NCBI GenBank assembly: GCA_029261875.1 | Contig: JAJDAL010000034.1 | Location: forward strand, 1 to 64,000 | DNA: 64,000 nucleotides | From: Deltaproteobacteria bacterium | Lineage (GTDB): Bacteria > Myxococcota_A > UBA9160 > JAJDAL01 | Direction: 5' to 3' | Shown: piece by piece, positions 8,734 to 17,473 of the stretch | Layout: every line of letters starts with the position of its first letter | Position numbering within the stretch: position 1 is the first letter of the stretch | The notes under the pieces: generated by a model | Databases searched by the model: none | Seen by the model: the letters and a program-made list of their open reading frames with translations, nothing else | What the model was told of the DNA's origin: nothing | Position numbers and translations under genes: made by a program

Positions 8734-9132
8734 CTAACGCGACTCAGGATCGATCGCGGTCACTTTGATCTCGACCTTGTAGCGTGGATCGACCAACGAT
8801 GTGACGCCCACCAACGTGCAAGGCGGGGGGGAATCCGCGAACACGTCGCGCGCAACGGTTCCGAATTCCCTGAGGCCCGCTTCGGCATCTCCCACGACAA
8901 ACACGACTTGCTCCACTGTGTCCGCCGCCAGGCTCGCACCGTAGTGGCCGAGAATTCGCTCGATGTTCTCATAGGCTTGGCGAATCTGCGCCTCGAGGCC
9001 CTCGGGAACGCTCATGTCCTTCGCAAATCCCGTCATGCCGGAAACGTAGATCAATCCACGGTGGCGCGACGCAAACGCAAACCCCAGCTTGCCGTTGAAG
9101 GGGTCATAGTATTCGACGTTGGAGGCGGTCAT
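8734..9132 (-). CDS. Rid (YjgF/YER057c/UK114) family protein
   Basis: 132 residues with the chorismate-mutase-like Rid fold: GLIYVSGMTGF near the N-terminus, the QIRQAYENIERIL helix, and the C-terminal VDPRYKVEIKVTAI strand. Rid proteins form trimers; RidA hydrolyses reactive imines using an Arg in its PAR motif. Here that segment reads SPPCTLVGVTSL, so the Arg is absent, placing it in the non-RidA subgroups whose substrates are mostly unknown. The start at 9132 is preceded by AGGAGA on the minus strand. It has no operon partner. Confidence 0.82.
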   Translation of the reverse strand: MTASNVEYYDPFNGKLGFAFASRHRGLIYVSGMTGFAKDMSVPEGLEAQIRQAYENIERILGHYGASLAADTVEQVVFVVGDAEAGLREFGTVARDVFADSPPPCTLVGVTSLVDPRYKVEIKVTAIDPESR

Positions 9133-9472
9133 GCTGCAGTTCTCCTGTGAATGAGGTGCCTAGGGTAGGACTCTTCGCTGCTCGATGGTGCCGCCCTCCA
9201 GCCAGTCAGATGTCCGGGCGGTGGCGGGCGCCCGGCCGACATTCAGCAACGCGGGAAACGAGGGAGGGGCATTCATCGATTGGAGCTGAGCCGGCAGACG
9301 GAAGCGAACTCGTGCCAGCCACGCTTGTTTGGCGGGAACGATGGTCTCCTCATCACTATCCAGCGTGTAGCCGGGTGTGGGAGCGAGGATCTTGTCGTTC
9401 GAGCGCCAGGACGAATTCAGGCCGCACAACTCTGAGCGGGCAGCCGCCCGTTGGGTTGTGACCCAGGCCTGA
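9133..9472. other. Non-coding gap
   Basis: About 340 bp between two minus-strand genes. Open frames here are short, without ribosome sites or recognisable motifs. I see no tRNA, repeat array or strong hairpin. Confidence 0.4.
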
Positions 9473-10288
9473 CTAGAGCGCGGTGGACTCCCGGAAAGGG
9501 TTCGCAGACAGCGCTTCGCCGGCAAGGGCTTGAAAGCTCGCGGATTCCGCCCGCTTCGCTTCCTCTTTCGTGTGGAGCGGTTCCAAAAAGCGAGGTTCCA
9601 TTCCGATCAGGCCCGCGAGCGTCGAGCCAATCCAGCGCCCCAGGGCTGTGTTGTTGACGAGGTTTTGAACACCCATCAGTAGCTTTGCGTCCGCATGGCG
9701 TGCGATACCCGGTTTTGCCCCGAAGAGCTGAACGTGTTTGAACGCTTGGCGAAGCCGCTCGCCCGAAGGGTCCATGCGGTCCATCGGTTTGAAAAAGACA
9801 TCGCGAATGAAGGGGCGCGCCCAGAATCCCATACAGAGGTAGATCCAGCCAATTCGAACGCGTTCGCGCAAGGGGCGTCCACTCGGTGATCTGAGGCTTT
9901 CGAAGTATTCGTCGGAAGCGTAGAACTCGGCCATGTAATAATCGACGGCTACATGGCGCGACTCATCCCGGTTGATCCGGTCGATAACCTGCTGGCTCAT
10001 ATCGTCCATTGCGAAGTCGTTGATGGATCGAAGCAGTGCCATATCGAGCAGAAGCTCGCCGCAAGTGATATAGGCTGCCGCAACATGGGGAGCGACGTAT
10101 TGAATCGCCCGTACGAAATGGGGAGCGAATCGTCGCAAGGATGTGTTGGTTTCGTAGACCTTGTATTGGTGAACGTTGTAGTGGTCTGCCAGCATTTGCG
10201 CCGCATGAGCGTGACGGATTTCATCTTCAGCAAAAATCTCGAAAATCTCTTGGAGTAGAGGGTCGCTCGCGTTACGCCGCTGCTTCAT
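9473..10288 (-). CDS. Diiron ferritin-like oxygenase-type protein, N-terminally truncated
   Basis: From Met at 10288 (a longer frame opens at 10393) the product has 271 residues. Two E/D-E-x-R-H metal motifs are visible, FAEDEIRHAHAAQML and INRDESRHVAVDYY, spaced as in AurF-like and related diiron oxygenases. Such folds need further iron-ligand glutamates on an upstream helix pair, which are missing. The gene's 5' end abuts, on the very same CATG, the 5' end of a truncated P450 on the other strand. Probably a non-functional remnant, although the remaining frame is undisturbed. Confidence 0.6.
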   Translation of the reverse strand: MKQRRNASDPLLQEIFEIFAEDEIRHAHAAQMLADHYNVHQYKVYETNTSLRRFAPHFVRAIQYVAPHVAAAYITCGELLLDMALLRSINDFAMDDMSQQVIDRINRDESRHVAVDYYMAEFYASDEYFESLRSPSGRPLRERVRIGWIYLCMGFWARPFIRDVFFKPMDRMDPSGERLRQAFKHVQLFGAKPGIARHADAKLLMGVQNLVNNTALGRWIGSTLAGLIGMEPRFLEPLHTKEEAKRAESASFQALAGEALSANPFRESTAL

Positions 10289-11048
10289 GAACCGCCTTTT
10301 TCGGCGCACCATGAAGTACGTCGATTGGGAGTTCGAGCAAAGGTTGAAGCTGCAGCGCGCGAAAACCGCTGAATCGAACTGTCTGTTCGCCAAGCTGCTG
10401 GAACTTCAGAATTCCGAAGATCCGGATCTGCGTCTGACAGACCGCGAGATTCGCGATCAGCTGTTGACCCTGTTTGGGGCGGGTCACGAGGCGACCGCAG
10501 CGATGCTGACCTGGACTTGGTATCTGCTCGCCCTGAACCCTCAGGTTGAGGAGAAGCTTCACGATGAAGTGGACCGGGTTCTGGGCGGACGAACCGCGAC
10601 CTTTGCCGACCTCTCCGAGCTCACCTATACGAAGAAAGTCCTTCAGGAGTCCCTTCGCCTCTACCCTCCTTTCTGGGGGAACATCCGGTCGCCCTACGAA
10701 TCGACTGAGGTATGCGGGCGACCCCTTCCCGCTGGCGCCCAGGTCATGCTGGCCCCCTGGCTCGTGCAGCGGGATGGGCGCTGGTTTCCCGATCCATTGC
10801 GGTTCGATCCCGAACGGTTCGCCCCCGAGGCAGTTCGCGCGCGACCGAAGTTTTCCTACTTTCCTTTTGGGGGCGGAAACCGGCGCTGTTTCGGTGAAGG
10901 ACTTGCAGACGCGGAAGGTCGGTTATTGCTCGCGACACTGGCTCAACGGTTCGCGCCTCGCCTTTCTCCCGAGCAAACGGTGACCCCGGATCCCGCCATC
11001 ACCCTTCGCCCCCGCAAGGGGCTTCCCATGCGTCTGATGCGCAGATAG
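10287..11048 (+). pseudogene. Cytochrome P450, C-terminal half only
   Basis: 253 residues covering only the I-helix to the C-terminus of a P450 (family length usually about 400 to 460). Visible are the oxygen-binding I-helix LFGAGHEATAAML, the K-helix ExxR in QESLRLYPP, the PERF region, and the heme loop FPFGGGNRRCFGEGLA with its Cys ligand. Everything before the I-helix, including the substrate-binding B-C and F-G regions, is absent. The similarity fades near 10370, just past the 5' end of the truncated diiron gene. This is a broken gene at a recombination junction. Confidence 0.75.
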
Positions 11049-11313
11049 GCGGCGGCGCTGTAGCCAATGTCGGCCCAGACCCTCTGCGATTGGAGAATTG
11101 CTGTGGTTTATTGAGGGGCTCAACCGACTCTCTCCACAGCTTTGATCGACTTTTCCGGTGAACTCCTGGCGAAAGAGAAATTGATGTTTATTTGATTTGA
11201 CCAACCACCGGAACACCAGCGTACTGGTGCGGTCACAGGAGTATTTCTGCGCTGGCCCCTGCAATCGTTGCTGGACGCCTAGCGCGGGCTCTGCTGACTT
11301 CAGGAGAGTTGCG

Positions 11314-11706
11314 ATGGCGCGGCGAGTGGCGTTGAGTCTACTGATTGCAGTTGGAGTCCTCGGTGCGACAGGTTGTCGGGTGGACGACCTCGAGCCCAAC
11401 AACTATTCGTTTCTTCCCTATTTCTCGGATCCCATTCGTTTCGTTGGTCGAGGCTACGCAGGGGCAGAGTTCGAGATCCAGGGCTGGGTCAAAGGGAACT
11501 GGGATACCGAGCGAATTGTAACCATCGATGCGAACGGCAATTTCGACGAACAGGTCCAGTTCGAATCGCAGTACTGGGAGCTCAACCCCGACGTTCAATG
11601 CTTCGACCTCACGGTTCGCCTCTACTATCCCCCCAACCCGATTACGCCCGAAGGATTCGTGTTCGCGGCTCCTGCTGGGAGCTTGATCCGCTACCGGTCG
11701 TGCTAG
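11314..11706 (+). CDS. Small lipoprotein of unknown function
   Basis: 130 residues. The start at 11314 has AGGAGA about 6 bp upstream and opens a lipoprotein signal (MARRVALSLLIAVGVLGATG before Cys21). The mature part is short and beta-like with acidic and aromatic residues (GYAGAEFEIQGWVKGNWDTE; a YYPPNP turn), and a C-terminal Cys that could pair with an internal one. Nothing identifies its role. It stands alone between the P450 remnant and a minus-strand lipoprotein. Confidence 0.65.
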   Translation: MARRVALSLLIAVGVLGATGCRVDDLEPNNYSFLPYFSDPIRFVGRGYAGAEFEIQGWVKGNWDTERIVTIDANGNFDEQVQFESQYWELNPDVQCFDLTVRLYYPPNPITPEGFVFAAPAGSLIRYRSC

Positions 11707-11913
11707 TTGATACTCAGGGGGGAGTCGACGTCGATCCGGAGTCTCCCACTGCTTAACAATCGCAGGCGCACTATCTGAGTCGGCCACTCCCTTCCCCTCC
11801 GCACGCGCGAATGCGCACGTAGAAAGCCCCTCAATCGCCGAGTGCAACAATGGGCGGTTTCAAGCCGAGGAGATGTGCTTGGGATCGTCGTAGCCCCCCC
11901 GATCCCGCGCCCC

Positions 11914-13230
11914 CTAGCGTCGGATGCGGGAGATCGTTCCGGCGTCAGCGTCGGTCCAGTAGATGTAATCGGCGCTGAGTTCGAGGTCGACGGGATGCGT
12001 GAGGTCGTCGACGATCACCTCCACGGCCCCACCGCTGCGTGCGACGCGGTTGATCCGACCCGGAACAGCCGGGAACAAGTCGCGATCACCGCGCGTCACG
12101 AAATAGACGTACTCCGAGTCGGCCCACAGTCCGTAGGGATTGTCTTCGGTGGGCAAGGTAGCGAGCGTGACGAGGCCTTCCGCATCCGAGTGTCCGCGGA
12201 TACTCGCGGTTCCAATCGCGTCACGCCCCATGTTGGCCCACACGAAGAAGTCGACTCGATGGGTCATGCTGGTCGGGCGGTCCTGCCCCGTGGCGACGGT
12301 CTGAATGACGCCGCCAGCGGTCGAGACTCGTTCGATGTTGCCCCCGTTGAAGTTGGCCCAGTACACATAATCGACTCCCGCATCGATTGCCGTCGGATCA
12401 TGGTTCGCGTAGTCCTGCTGCCAGGTCGGCGGCGTGTAGTAGGCGGGCGCCACGTTGGGCGGATCCCCGAGGTAGTGGAGCCGAATGGTTCGGGCGGGCG
12501 TTTCGAAGGTGTTGGTGAACAGGAACCCACTTCCGAAGAACGCGATGTCGCCGGGGCCTTCGGTGTTGTTGCTATCGACCATGGGCTCCACCAGACCGCC
12601 ATTCTTGTGGACGCGGAAGATCCCCTCGTTGGACGGGAAGCTGGGGTCGTAAACGGTCCAGTACAGGTAGTCGAAGCCGCGCTCGAGCGTCCGCGCGCCG
12701 AGCTGTCCCGTCGCCAGGTCCGTCACCGTGCCATCGGCAATGGCGATCTTGCGAACTCCGCTGCTGTGGGTCCAGTACACGTGCGTGGAGTCGATCTCCA
12801 TCTCCCATGCACCGCCCTGCCCCGTGGCGACGACCTCCGGCTCGGCGCATACGTCTGCGGCCGCCACGAGCGTGGCGGCGCTGCGCCGTGCAACGAATCG
12901 CGGACCCGCGGCGTCGAGAGTCGCTTCCACCATGACGAGCAGGTCACCTTCCGTCGAGACCTCGACGCTCGCTTCCATCACGTCCGCTAGCTGCGACCAA
13001 TCTCCGTACGTCCAGGAAGGCGCACCGTCGAGCTTCCAAGCGACCCGGTAGTAGGCGGGCGCGGGGTTCGTCGCGGTATCGATCCAGTTGACGTCGATCG
13101 CGACGGTTTCACCGGTGCAGAACCCCGTATGCATGGCGCCGAGGACGAGGATCTTCTTGGCGCAGCTGCCGCCGACCAGAACGAGGGTACAGGCGAGAAG
13201 AAATCCAACCGTACGATTTCGCAGGCTCAT
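11914..13230 (-). CDS. Lipoprotein with YWTD-like beta-propeller
   Basis: 438 residues. The signal peptide ends in a lipobox (LVGGSC, Cys23), so the protein is probably anchored in the outer membrane. After an Ig-like N-terminal portion (about 40 to 125), repeated blades carry the motif VYWTHSSGV, YLYWTVYDPS, YVYWANFNGG, YVYFVTRGD and YIYWTDADAG, each about 45 to 60 residues apart, typical of six-bladed YWTD or DUF5050-like propellers. These usually bind protein or glycan partners rather than catalyse. RBS AGGAGA precedes the ATG. No linked operon partner. Confidence 0.75.
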   Translation of the reverse strand: MSLRNRTVGFLLACTLVLVGGSCAKKILVLGAMHTGFCTGETVAIDVNWIDTATNPAPAYYRVAWKLDGAPSWTYGDWSQLADVMEASVEVSTEGDLLVMVEATLDAAGPRFVARRSAATLVAAADVCAEPEVVATGQGGAWEMEIDSTHVYWTHSSGVRKIAIADGTVTDLATGQLGARTLERGFDYLYWTVYDPSFPSNEGIFRVHKNGGLVEPMVDSNNTEGPGDIAFFGSGFLFTNTFETPARTIRLHYLGDPPNVAPAYYTPPTWQQDYANHDPTAIDAGVDYVYWANFNGGNIERVSTAGGVIQTVATGQDRPTSMTHRVDFFVWANMGRDAIGTASIRGHSDAEGLVTLATLPTEDNPYGLWADSEYVYFVTRGDRDLFPAVPGRINRVARSGGAVEVIVDDLTHPVDLELSADYIYWTDADAGTISRIRR

Positions 13231-13640
13231 AGCGGGTCTCCTGGTGGTGGGGTCGGGATCCGACCGGAAAGGCTTCGAGTGTTCCCGTGATCAGAGCAAA
13301 CGCCGTACCACACGAATCGAGGACTTCATTCCGATGCAAGTACGTCACCGATCCCCGCCGTAAACAGATCTTTTCGCGATTTCAGCGGAATCCGAATGGA
13401 TCGCAGTGCAAGGGGGTTCGATGGCGATCGGGTGGAAACTGTGGTGTGCGCGACGCATCGATACGCAAGAAACTGCGGGGCATCGGTCCGTTGCGATGCC
13501 AAGTTCGGAACCCACTGCTCGCCAATGGCGATTCCGCCAACGAACGGGACCGAAGCGATATGGCGACTGAAATTTTTTCTCTGAGTTACCCCGCGCGCCT
13601 TCGACGGGCTGCGACGTGACCCCAAGCGAATCCTCGCCAG
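13231..13640. other. Non-coding gap upstream of the propeller lipoprotein
   Basis: About 410 bp. The only structure I note is a short dyad, GGTCGG/CCGACC at 13251 to 13265, close to the lipoprotein start. Open frames are Arg-rich shadows with no ribosome site. Confidence 0.35.
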
Positions 13641-14648
13641 CTAGCTCGGATCGGGTCCCACGCGAATCATCCGCTTGCCGCGGTTCTCTCCCGCCAGGAG
13701 ACCGATCAGGCCTCGGGGAGCGTTCTCGAGGCCCTCGATCACGTCTTCTGCGATCACGATCTGACCGCTGTCGCTCCAGGTCGAAAGATCGCGCTCGGCA
13801 TCTGCATCGCGATCCATGAAGTCCATCAGGAGGAAGCCCTGCATCCGGAGACTCTTGATGACGAGGAGTCCCGGTATGCCAATGGGGCTGGTGGGGGGTC
13901 CGCCGTCGTACTGCGAGACGGCGCCGCAACACGAGATTCGACCTCCGTACTTCATGTTGAAGATGGCGGACTGCAGAATGTCGCCGCCGACGTTGTCGAA
14001 GTAGACGTCGATTCCGTCCGGGCAGTGCTCCGTGAGCGCCGTTGCCATTTCGGCGGACTTGTAGTCAATGCAGGCGTCGAACCCGAGTTCGTCGCGAACC
14101 CAAGCACATTTGGCCGCGCCGCCCGCGATGCCCACAACCCGCGCGCCTTTGATCTTTCCGATCTGACCCACGATCGATCCCACGGATCCCGCCGCCGCGG
14201 AGACCAACAGCGTCTCACCGGCTTCGATGCCGGAAACATTCAGGAGACCGTGATAAGCGGTCTTGCCCGCGATTCCCATGATCGAGAGTAAACGCGTGAG
14301 CGGTCGATGGTCCGCGCAGCGCTGTAACGCGTTCGCGGGCAACGCGGCGTATTGCTGCCAACCCGCTTGGCCCTGAACGAGCTGGCCCGGCTGCAGGTCC
14401 GGTGAGTTCGACTCGATGACTTCGCAAACTGCGTAGCCGTGCATCACGTCGCCGGGGTTGACGGCTGACTTGTAGGTCGCGCCCGCCATCCACGCGCGGT
14501 TGGCGGCGTCTTGGGAGAGCAGAATACTGCGCACCAGTGCCTCGCCCGGTCCCGGCTTCGGAACCTCTCCGTGGCGGATCTCGAAATGGGATTCCTTGAG
14601 CGGACCGTTCGGCCGTTCGACCAAGATGATCTGCGTGTTGTCGGACAC
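13641..14648 (-). CDS. NADP-dependent medium-chain oxidoreductase (CurA/prostaglandin-reductase-like)
   Basis: 335 residues starting with GTG at 14648, preceded by AAGGAG at about 6 bp. The nucleotide-binding signature AAAGSVGSIVGQIGKIKG and the dimer/substrate motif YFDNVGGDIL are diagnostic of zinc-independent MDR alkenal/one oxidoreductases such as CurA and leukotriene B4 dehydrogenase. The opening IILVERPNGPLKESHFEI also matches this family. They reduce alpha,beta-unsaturated ketones using NADPH in the cytosol. Monocistronic here; the real substrate cannot be read from sequence. Confidence 0.9.
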   Translation of the reverse strand: MSDNTQIILVERPNGPLKESHFEIRHGEVPKPGPGEALVRSILLSQDAANRAWMAGATYKSAVNPGDVMHGYAVCEVIESNSPDLQPGQLVQGQAGWQQYAALPANALQRCADHRPLTRLLSIMGIAGKTAYHGLLNVSGIEAGETLLVSAAAGSVGSIVGQIGKIKGARVVGIAGGAAKCAWVRDELGFDACIDYKSAEMATALTEHCPDGIDVYFDNVGGDILQSAIFNMKYGGRISCCGAVSQYDGGPPTSPIGIPGLLVIKSLRMQGFLLMDFMDRDADAERDLSTWSDSGQIVIAEDVIEGLENAPRGLIGLLAGENRGKRMIRVGPDPS

Positions 14649-15025
14649 AGGCGGCTCCTTTCCTGGGGTGGCTTACTTTCTAAGACTAGCGTTTCACGTC
14701 CCCTCTCCTCTCCTCTCGATCGACACTGAGCCGACGCGGGAATCGAACCCCGGGGACTCGGCACGCTGTCCGACTTCACCGTTTCGTTCACCGAGCAAAC
14801 CTCCCCGAACTTTTCCGAGTTCCTGAGCCAGGCGACCGCAGGCTCGTCCGAGCCCGGCCACCTAGCGAGCTTCCGCTACTCCGCTTTCGTGGCATCGGGG
14901 CTGTGTCGGTGCGTGCAGTTTTGTGACCCGAGCGAACGAATGTTCGGTCGAAAGGAACGCCAATTGGCCAGGAGACGATTTACTGTGCGCCGAATACGCA
15001 ATGTATCGGAAAGTGGAGTCATTCA
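14649..15025. other. Divergent intergenic region with a tRNA T-arm-like scrap
   Basis: About 375 bp between divergent genes. At 14737 to 14750 the plus strand reads CGGGAATCGAACCC, matching 13 of 14 bases of the T-arm of the tRNA-Glu gene at 16659 to 16672, but no complete cloverleaf can be drawn. A small dyad (CGAAC/GTTCG, 14933 to 14946) lies nearer the GLUG gene. No coding sequence is supported. Confidence 0.35.
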
Positions 15026-16570
15026 ATGCGGCCCTGGCTGGACAATTTGAAAAAGCAATCCCTCGTGTGTCTTCTATTCGTCGCGGTCGCAGCAACCGGG
15101 TGCGACCCCGACATTGATCAGGACGGCGTCTTCAACTGGGAAGACAACTGCCCTGAGCTGGCAAACGCAGAGCAAGAGGACTCGGACGCAGACGGGATTG
15201 GCGATGCCTGCGATGCCTGCAATGACTTGGTGGTGTCTCTCCCCTTCGAGGCCGGCTCCGGAACGCCAACAGATCCGCACGTCATCTGCACCGCCGATCA
15301 ACTCGACAATGTTCGACAGAATCTCGACGGCCACTATGTACTCGAAGCAGATGTCGACACTTTCGAGCGCGCCAACCGCGACCCCATCGGGTCGCTCGAC
15401 GATCCATTCACCGGTCGGTTCGATGGCAACGGATACACCATTGGGTCCGTCGTCGTCCGGGTATCCAATGACGAGCAGGCTGCGGGATTTTTCGGCGCGA
15501 CGTACGATGCGTCGATCGAGAACCTTCACATCCAGCTGATGTTTTTCGACATCTCCTCAGAGGGCTCAGTGGGATACCCGCGTTACGCGGGGGGGCTGGT
15601 GGGCGCGGCCATCGGATCCGAGAACGCCGGGACCGTGATTCGCAACAGTTCAGTCGTTCCCGTTTGCCGAGAACACTTCTGCTACGACGCCACGGTTGGC
15701 GCCCGGGGGTACGCGGGAGGGATCGTCGGATACCAGGACAACGGCGAGATATCTAATTCGCACGCCGACGTTCCCGTCAACGCGACGACCGTGGGATACG
15801 CCGGTGGGCTCGCGGGCTTCTTCCGCGGCCGGATGTCGAGGTCGTTTGCCGGCGGCCACGATCGAAATATCAACGGAACGGTATTGGCGGGAGGCCTGGT
15901 GGGCAGCCTCTTCAACGGAACGATCGAAGAATCCTTTTCGTTCTCTCAGGTCGTGAGTGGGCCGACTGCGGGCGGCCTTGTCGGGCGTATGGAGGCATCC
16001 GACACGGCGATTCTCGATTCATTCTCGCTCGCTCGGGTTAGCTGGTTGGGCCAGCATGGGCAATCACTCGGTGGGCTCATCGGTGAGATGGCGACCCACT
16101 ACCCGGGTGTCACGATCGAACGCTCCTTCTCGACGGGAACCATCGGCGGAGCCGCTACGCACGCGGGTGGACTTGTAGGGTACGTTCGCCACGTCTGCTG
16201 TTCGGACACGCATGGTGCAATCCGCGATTCCTTCTCGGTTGGCGAAGTTCTAGCGACCGCGGATCGCTCCGGCGGCTTGATCGGGACTTCGATGAATGCT
16301 CTCGTCGAGCGCAGCTACGCCGCCGGACTCGTCGCTGAAAGCAATGACCCCTTCGCTAGGCGGGGCGGCCTCATCGGACACGCCTGGAATCAAACCGTCG
16401 TCACCCACTCCGTCTGGGACGTCGAAACCACTCGGGTTTCCACGAGCGACGGAGGCGGCACCGGGCTGAGCACCCAAGAGATGCAAGACGCTTCGACCTA
16501 CGCTGCCGAAAACTGGGACATGGAATCCGTCTGGCGAATTCTCCAGGATCACTATCCCAGTCTTCGATAG
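15026..16570 (+). CDS. Lipoprotein with thrombospondin-type-3 motifs and GLUG repeats
   Basis: 514 residues. A lipoprotein signal ends at ATGC (Cys26). Residues about 28 to 66 carry calcium-binding Asp motifs of the thrombospondin type 3 kind ([26 protein letters not shown]). From about 165 onward nine GLUG-type repeats follow, each opening with a GGLVG-like strand and ending in an IRDSFS or IERSFS strand; this architecture is known from surface adhesins and IgA-peptidase-like proteins and folds as a beta-helix. Probably surface-exposed and adhesive. It ends about 75 bp before tRNA-Glu. No enzyme domain is visible. Confidence 0.82.
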   Translation: MRPWLDNLKKQSLVCLLFVAVAATGCDPDIDQDGVFNWEDNCPELANAEQEDSDADGIGDACDACNDLVVSLPFEAGSGTPTDPHVICTADQLDNVRQNLDGHYVLEADVDTFERANRDPIGSLDDPFTGRFDGNGYTIGSVVVRVSNDEQAAGFFGATYDASIENLHIQLMFFDISSEGSVGYPRYAGGLVGAAIGSENAGTVIRNSSVVPVCREHFCYDATVGARGYAGGIVGYQDNGEISNSHADVPVNATTVGYAGGLAGFFRGRMSRSFAGGHDRNINGTVLAGGLVGSLFNGTIEESFSFSQVVSGPTAGGLVGRMEASDTAILDSFSLARVSWLGQHGQSLGGLIGEMATHYPGVTIERSFSTGTIGGAATHAGGLVGYVRHVCCSDTHGAIRDSFSVGEVLATADRSGGLIGTSMNALVERSYAAGLVAESNDPFARRGGLIGHAWNQTVVTHSVWDVETTRVSTSDGGGTGLSTQEMQDASTYAAENWDMESVWRILQDHYPSLR

Positions 16571-16646
16571 CGATCGCGCTGCGACGATTCCGACACTCCC
16601 GCCGCCGGCTTGTCGACTCTACGATGGCGTTGATCTCGAGAAAAAG

Positions 16647-16722
16647 TGGCGTCCCCAACGGGAGTCGAACCCGTGTTGCCGCCTTGAAAGGGCGGAGTCC
16701 TAGGCCACTAGACGATGGGGAC
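16647..16722 (-). tRNA. tRNA-Glu (anticodon UUC), CCA encoded
   Basis: Read on the minus strand, a 7-bp acceptor stem (GTCCCCA/TGGGGAC), D-arm, anticodon loop CTTTCAA giving UUC, and a T-arm GGGTTCGACTCCC fold into a full cloverleaf with discriminator G and genomic CCA. Its 3' end points left, toward the sparse accessory region. Confidence 0.97.
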
Positions 16723-16796
16723 GCGTTTGGCTTGACGAGCGCGCGGAGTATGGCGAATAGGGGTGGGGATCGTCCACCCGTGCCGGGGGCGGCGGT

Positions 16797-17468
16797 CTAG
16801 CCCTCCGGGGTGATGGTTTCCGTGGCCCGCCAAAGGTACCAGGCCGCCACGCTGCGGTAGGGGCGCCAGCGCTCTCCCAGGGCCTCGAGTTCCTTCGGTT
16901 TGGGGAGGTCTTCCAGTCTATAGAGCAGTTGGGCGCCCTTGCGGACGCCGTAGTCTCCGACCGGGAGCACGTCCGGCCGGCGCAGGGAGAACATCAGGAG
17001 CATGTGGGCCGTCCATTCTCCGATTCCCTTGATGGTCGTCACCGCTTCCACCACTGCGGCGTCCTCCATGCGGCGCAGGCGGTAGCTGCTGAGTTCCTTC
17101 TCCGCGAAGGCGCGCGCGATGCCCTGGAGGGTGGCGGCCTTCTGGCGCGAGAGGCCGAGGCTGCGCAGCTGCGCCGGGGTGGCGGCCAACAGGGCGTCGG
17201 GCCGGGGCCAGCGTCCCCCGAAATGGGCCTTCACGCGCCGCTCGATCGCTTTCGCCGCAGCGCCCGCCAATTGCTGGAACAGGACCGAGCGCAGCAACGC
17301 CGCGTAGGGGTCGCCGTGGGATTGCATGCGGCAAGGTCCCACGTCGCGAATCACCTTCCCGAGCGCGGGGTCGCGGCGCCGGAGGCTGCGCCGCGCGCGC
17401 TCGAGGAGGTCCGGGTCGAGGCGCGAAAGGGGTCGAATCGGGGCGGCGGTCGTCACGCCGGGCAGCAT
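16797..17468 (-). CDS. DNA-3-methyladenine glycosylase (AlkA-like, HhH-GPD)
   Basis: 223 residues from the ATG at 17468. The helix-hairpin-helix and GPD elements are plain: ITTIKGIGEWTAHMLLMF-type HhH followed by VLPVGDYGVRKG, whose Asp activates base release. SVLFQQLAGAAAKAI matches the first conserved block. Length agrees with short AlkA-type enzymes lacking the N-terminal domain. It removes alkylated purines as the first step of base excision repair. The start lies only 5 bp from the start of the divergent AAA gene, so the two share one promoter region; a GTG at 17456 is an alternative start. Confidence 0.9.
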   Translation of the reverse strand: MLPGVTTAAPIRPLSRLDPDLLERARRSLRRRDPALGKVIRDVGPCRMQSHGDPYAALLRSVLFQQLAGAAAKAIERRVKAHFGGRWPRPDALLAATPAQLRSLGLSRQKAATLQGIARAFAEKELSSYRLRRMEDAAVVEAVTTIKGIGEWTAHMLLMFSLRRPDVLPVGDYGVRKGAQLLYRLEDLPKPKELEALGERWRPYRSVAAWYLWRATETITPEG

Positions 17469-17473
17469 GTACC

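Noticed and set aside
14730..14800. A possible tRNA gene suggested by a T-arm-like GGTTCGATTCCC stretch on the minus strand
   Set aside because: The T-stem has mismatches, no partner acceptor strand or anticodon arm can be found, and no CCA follows. Kept only as a possible tRNA fragment.
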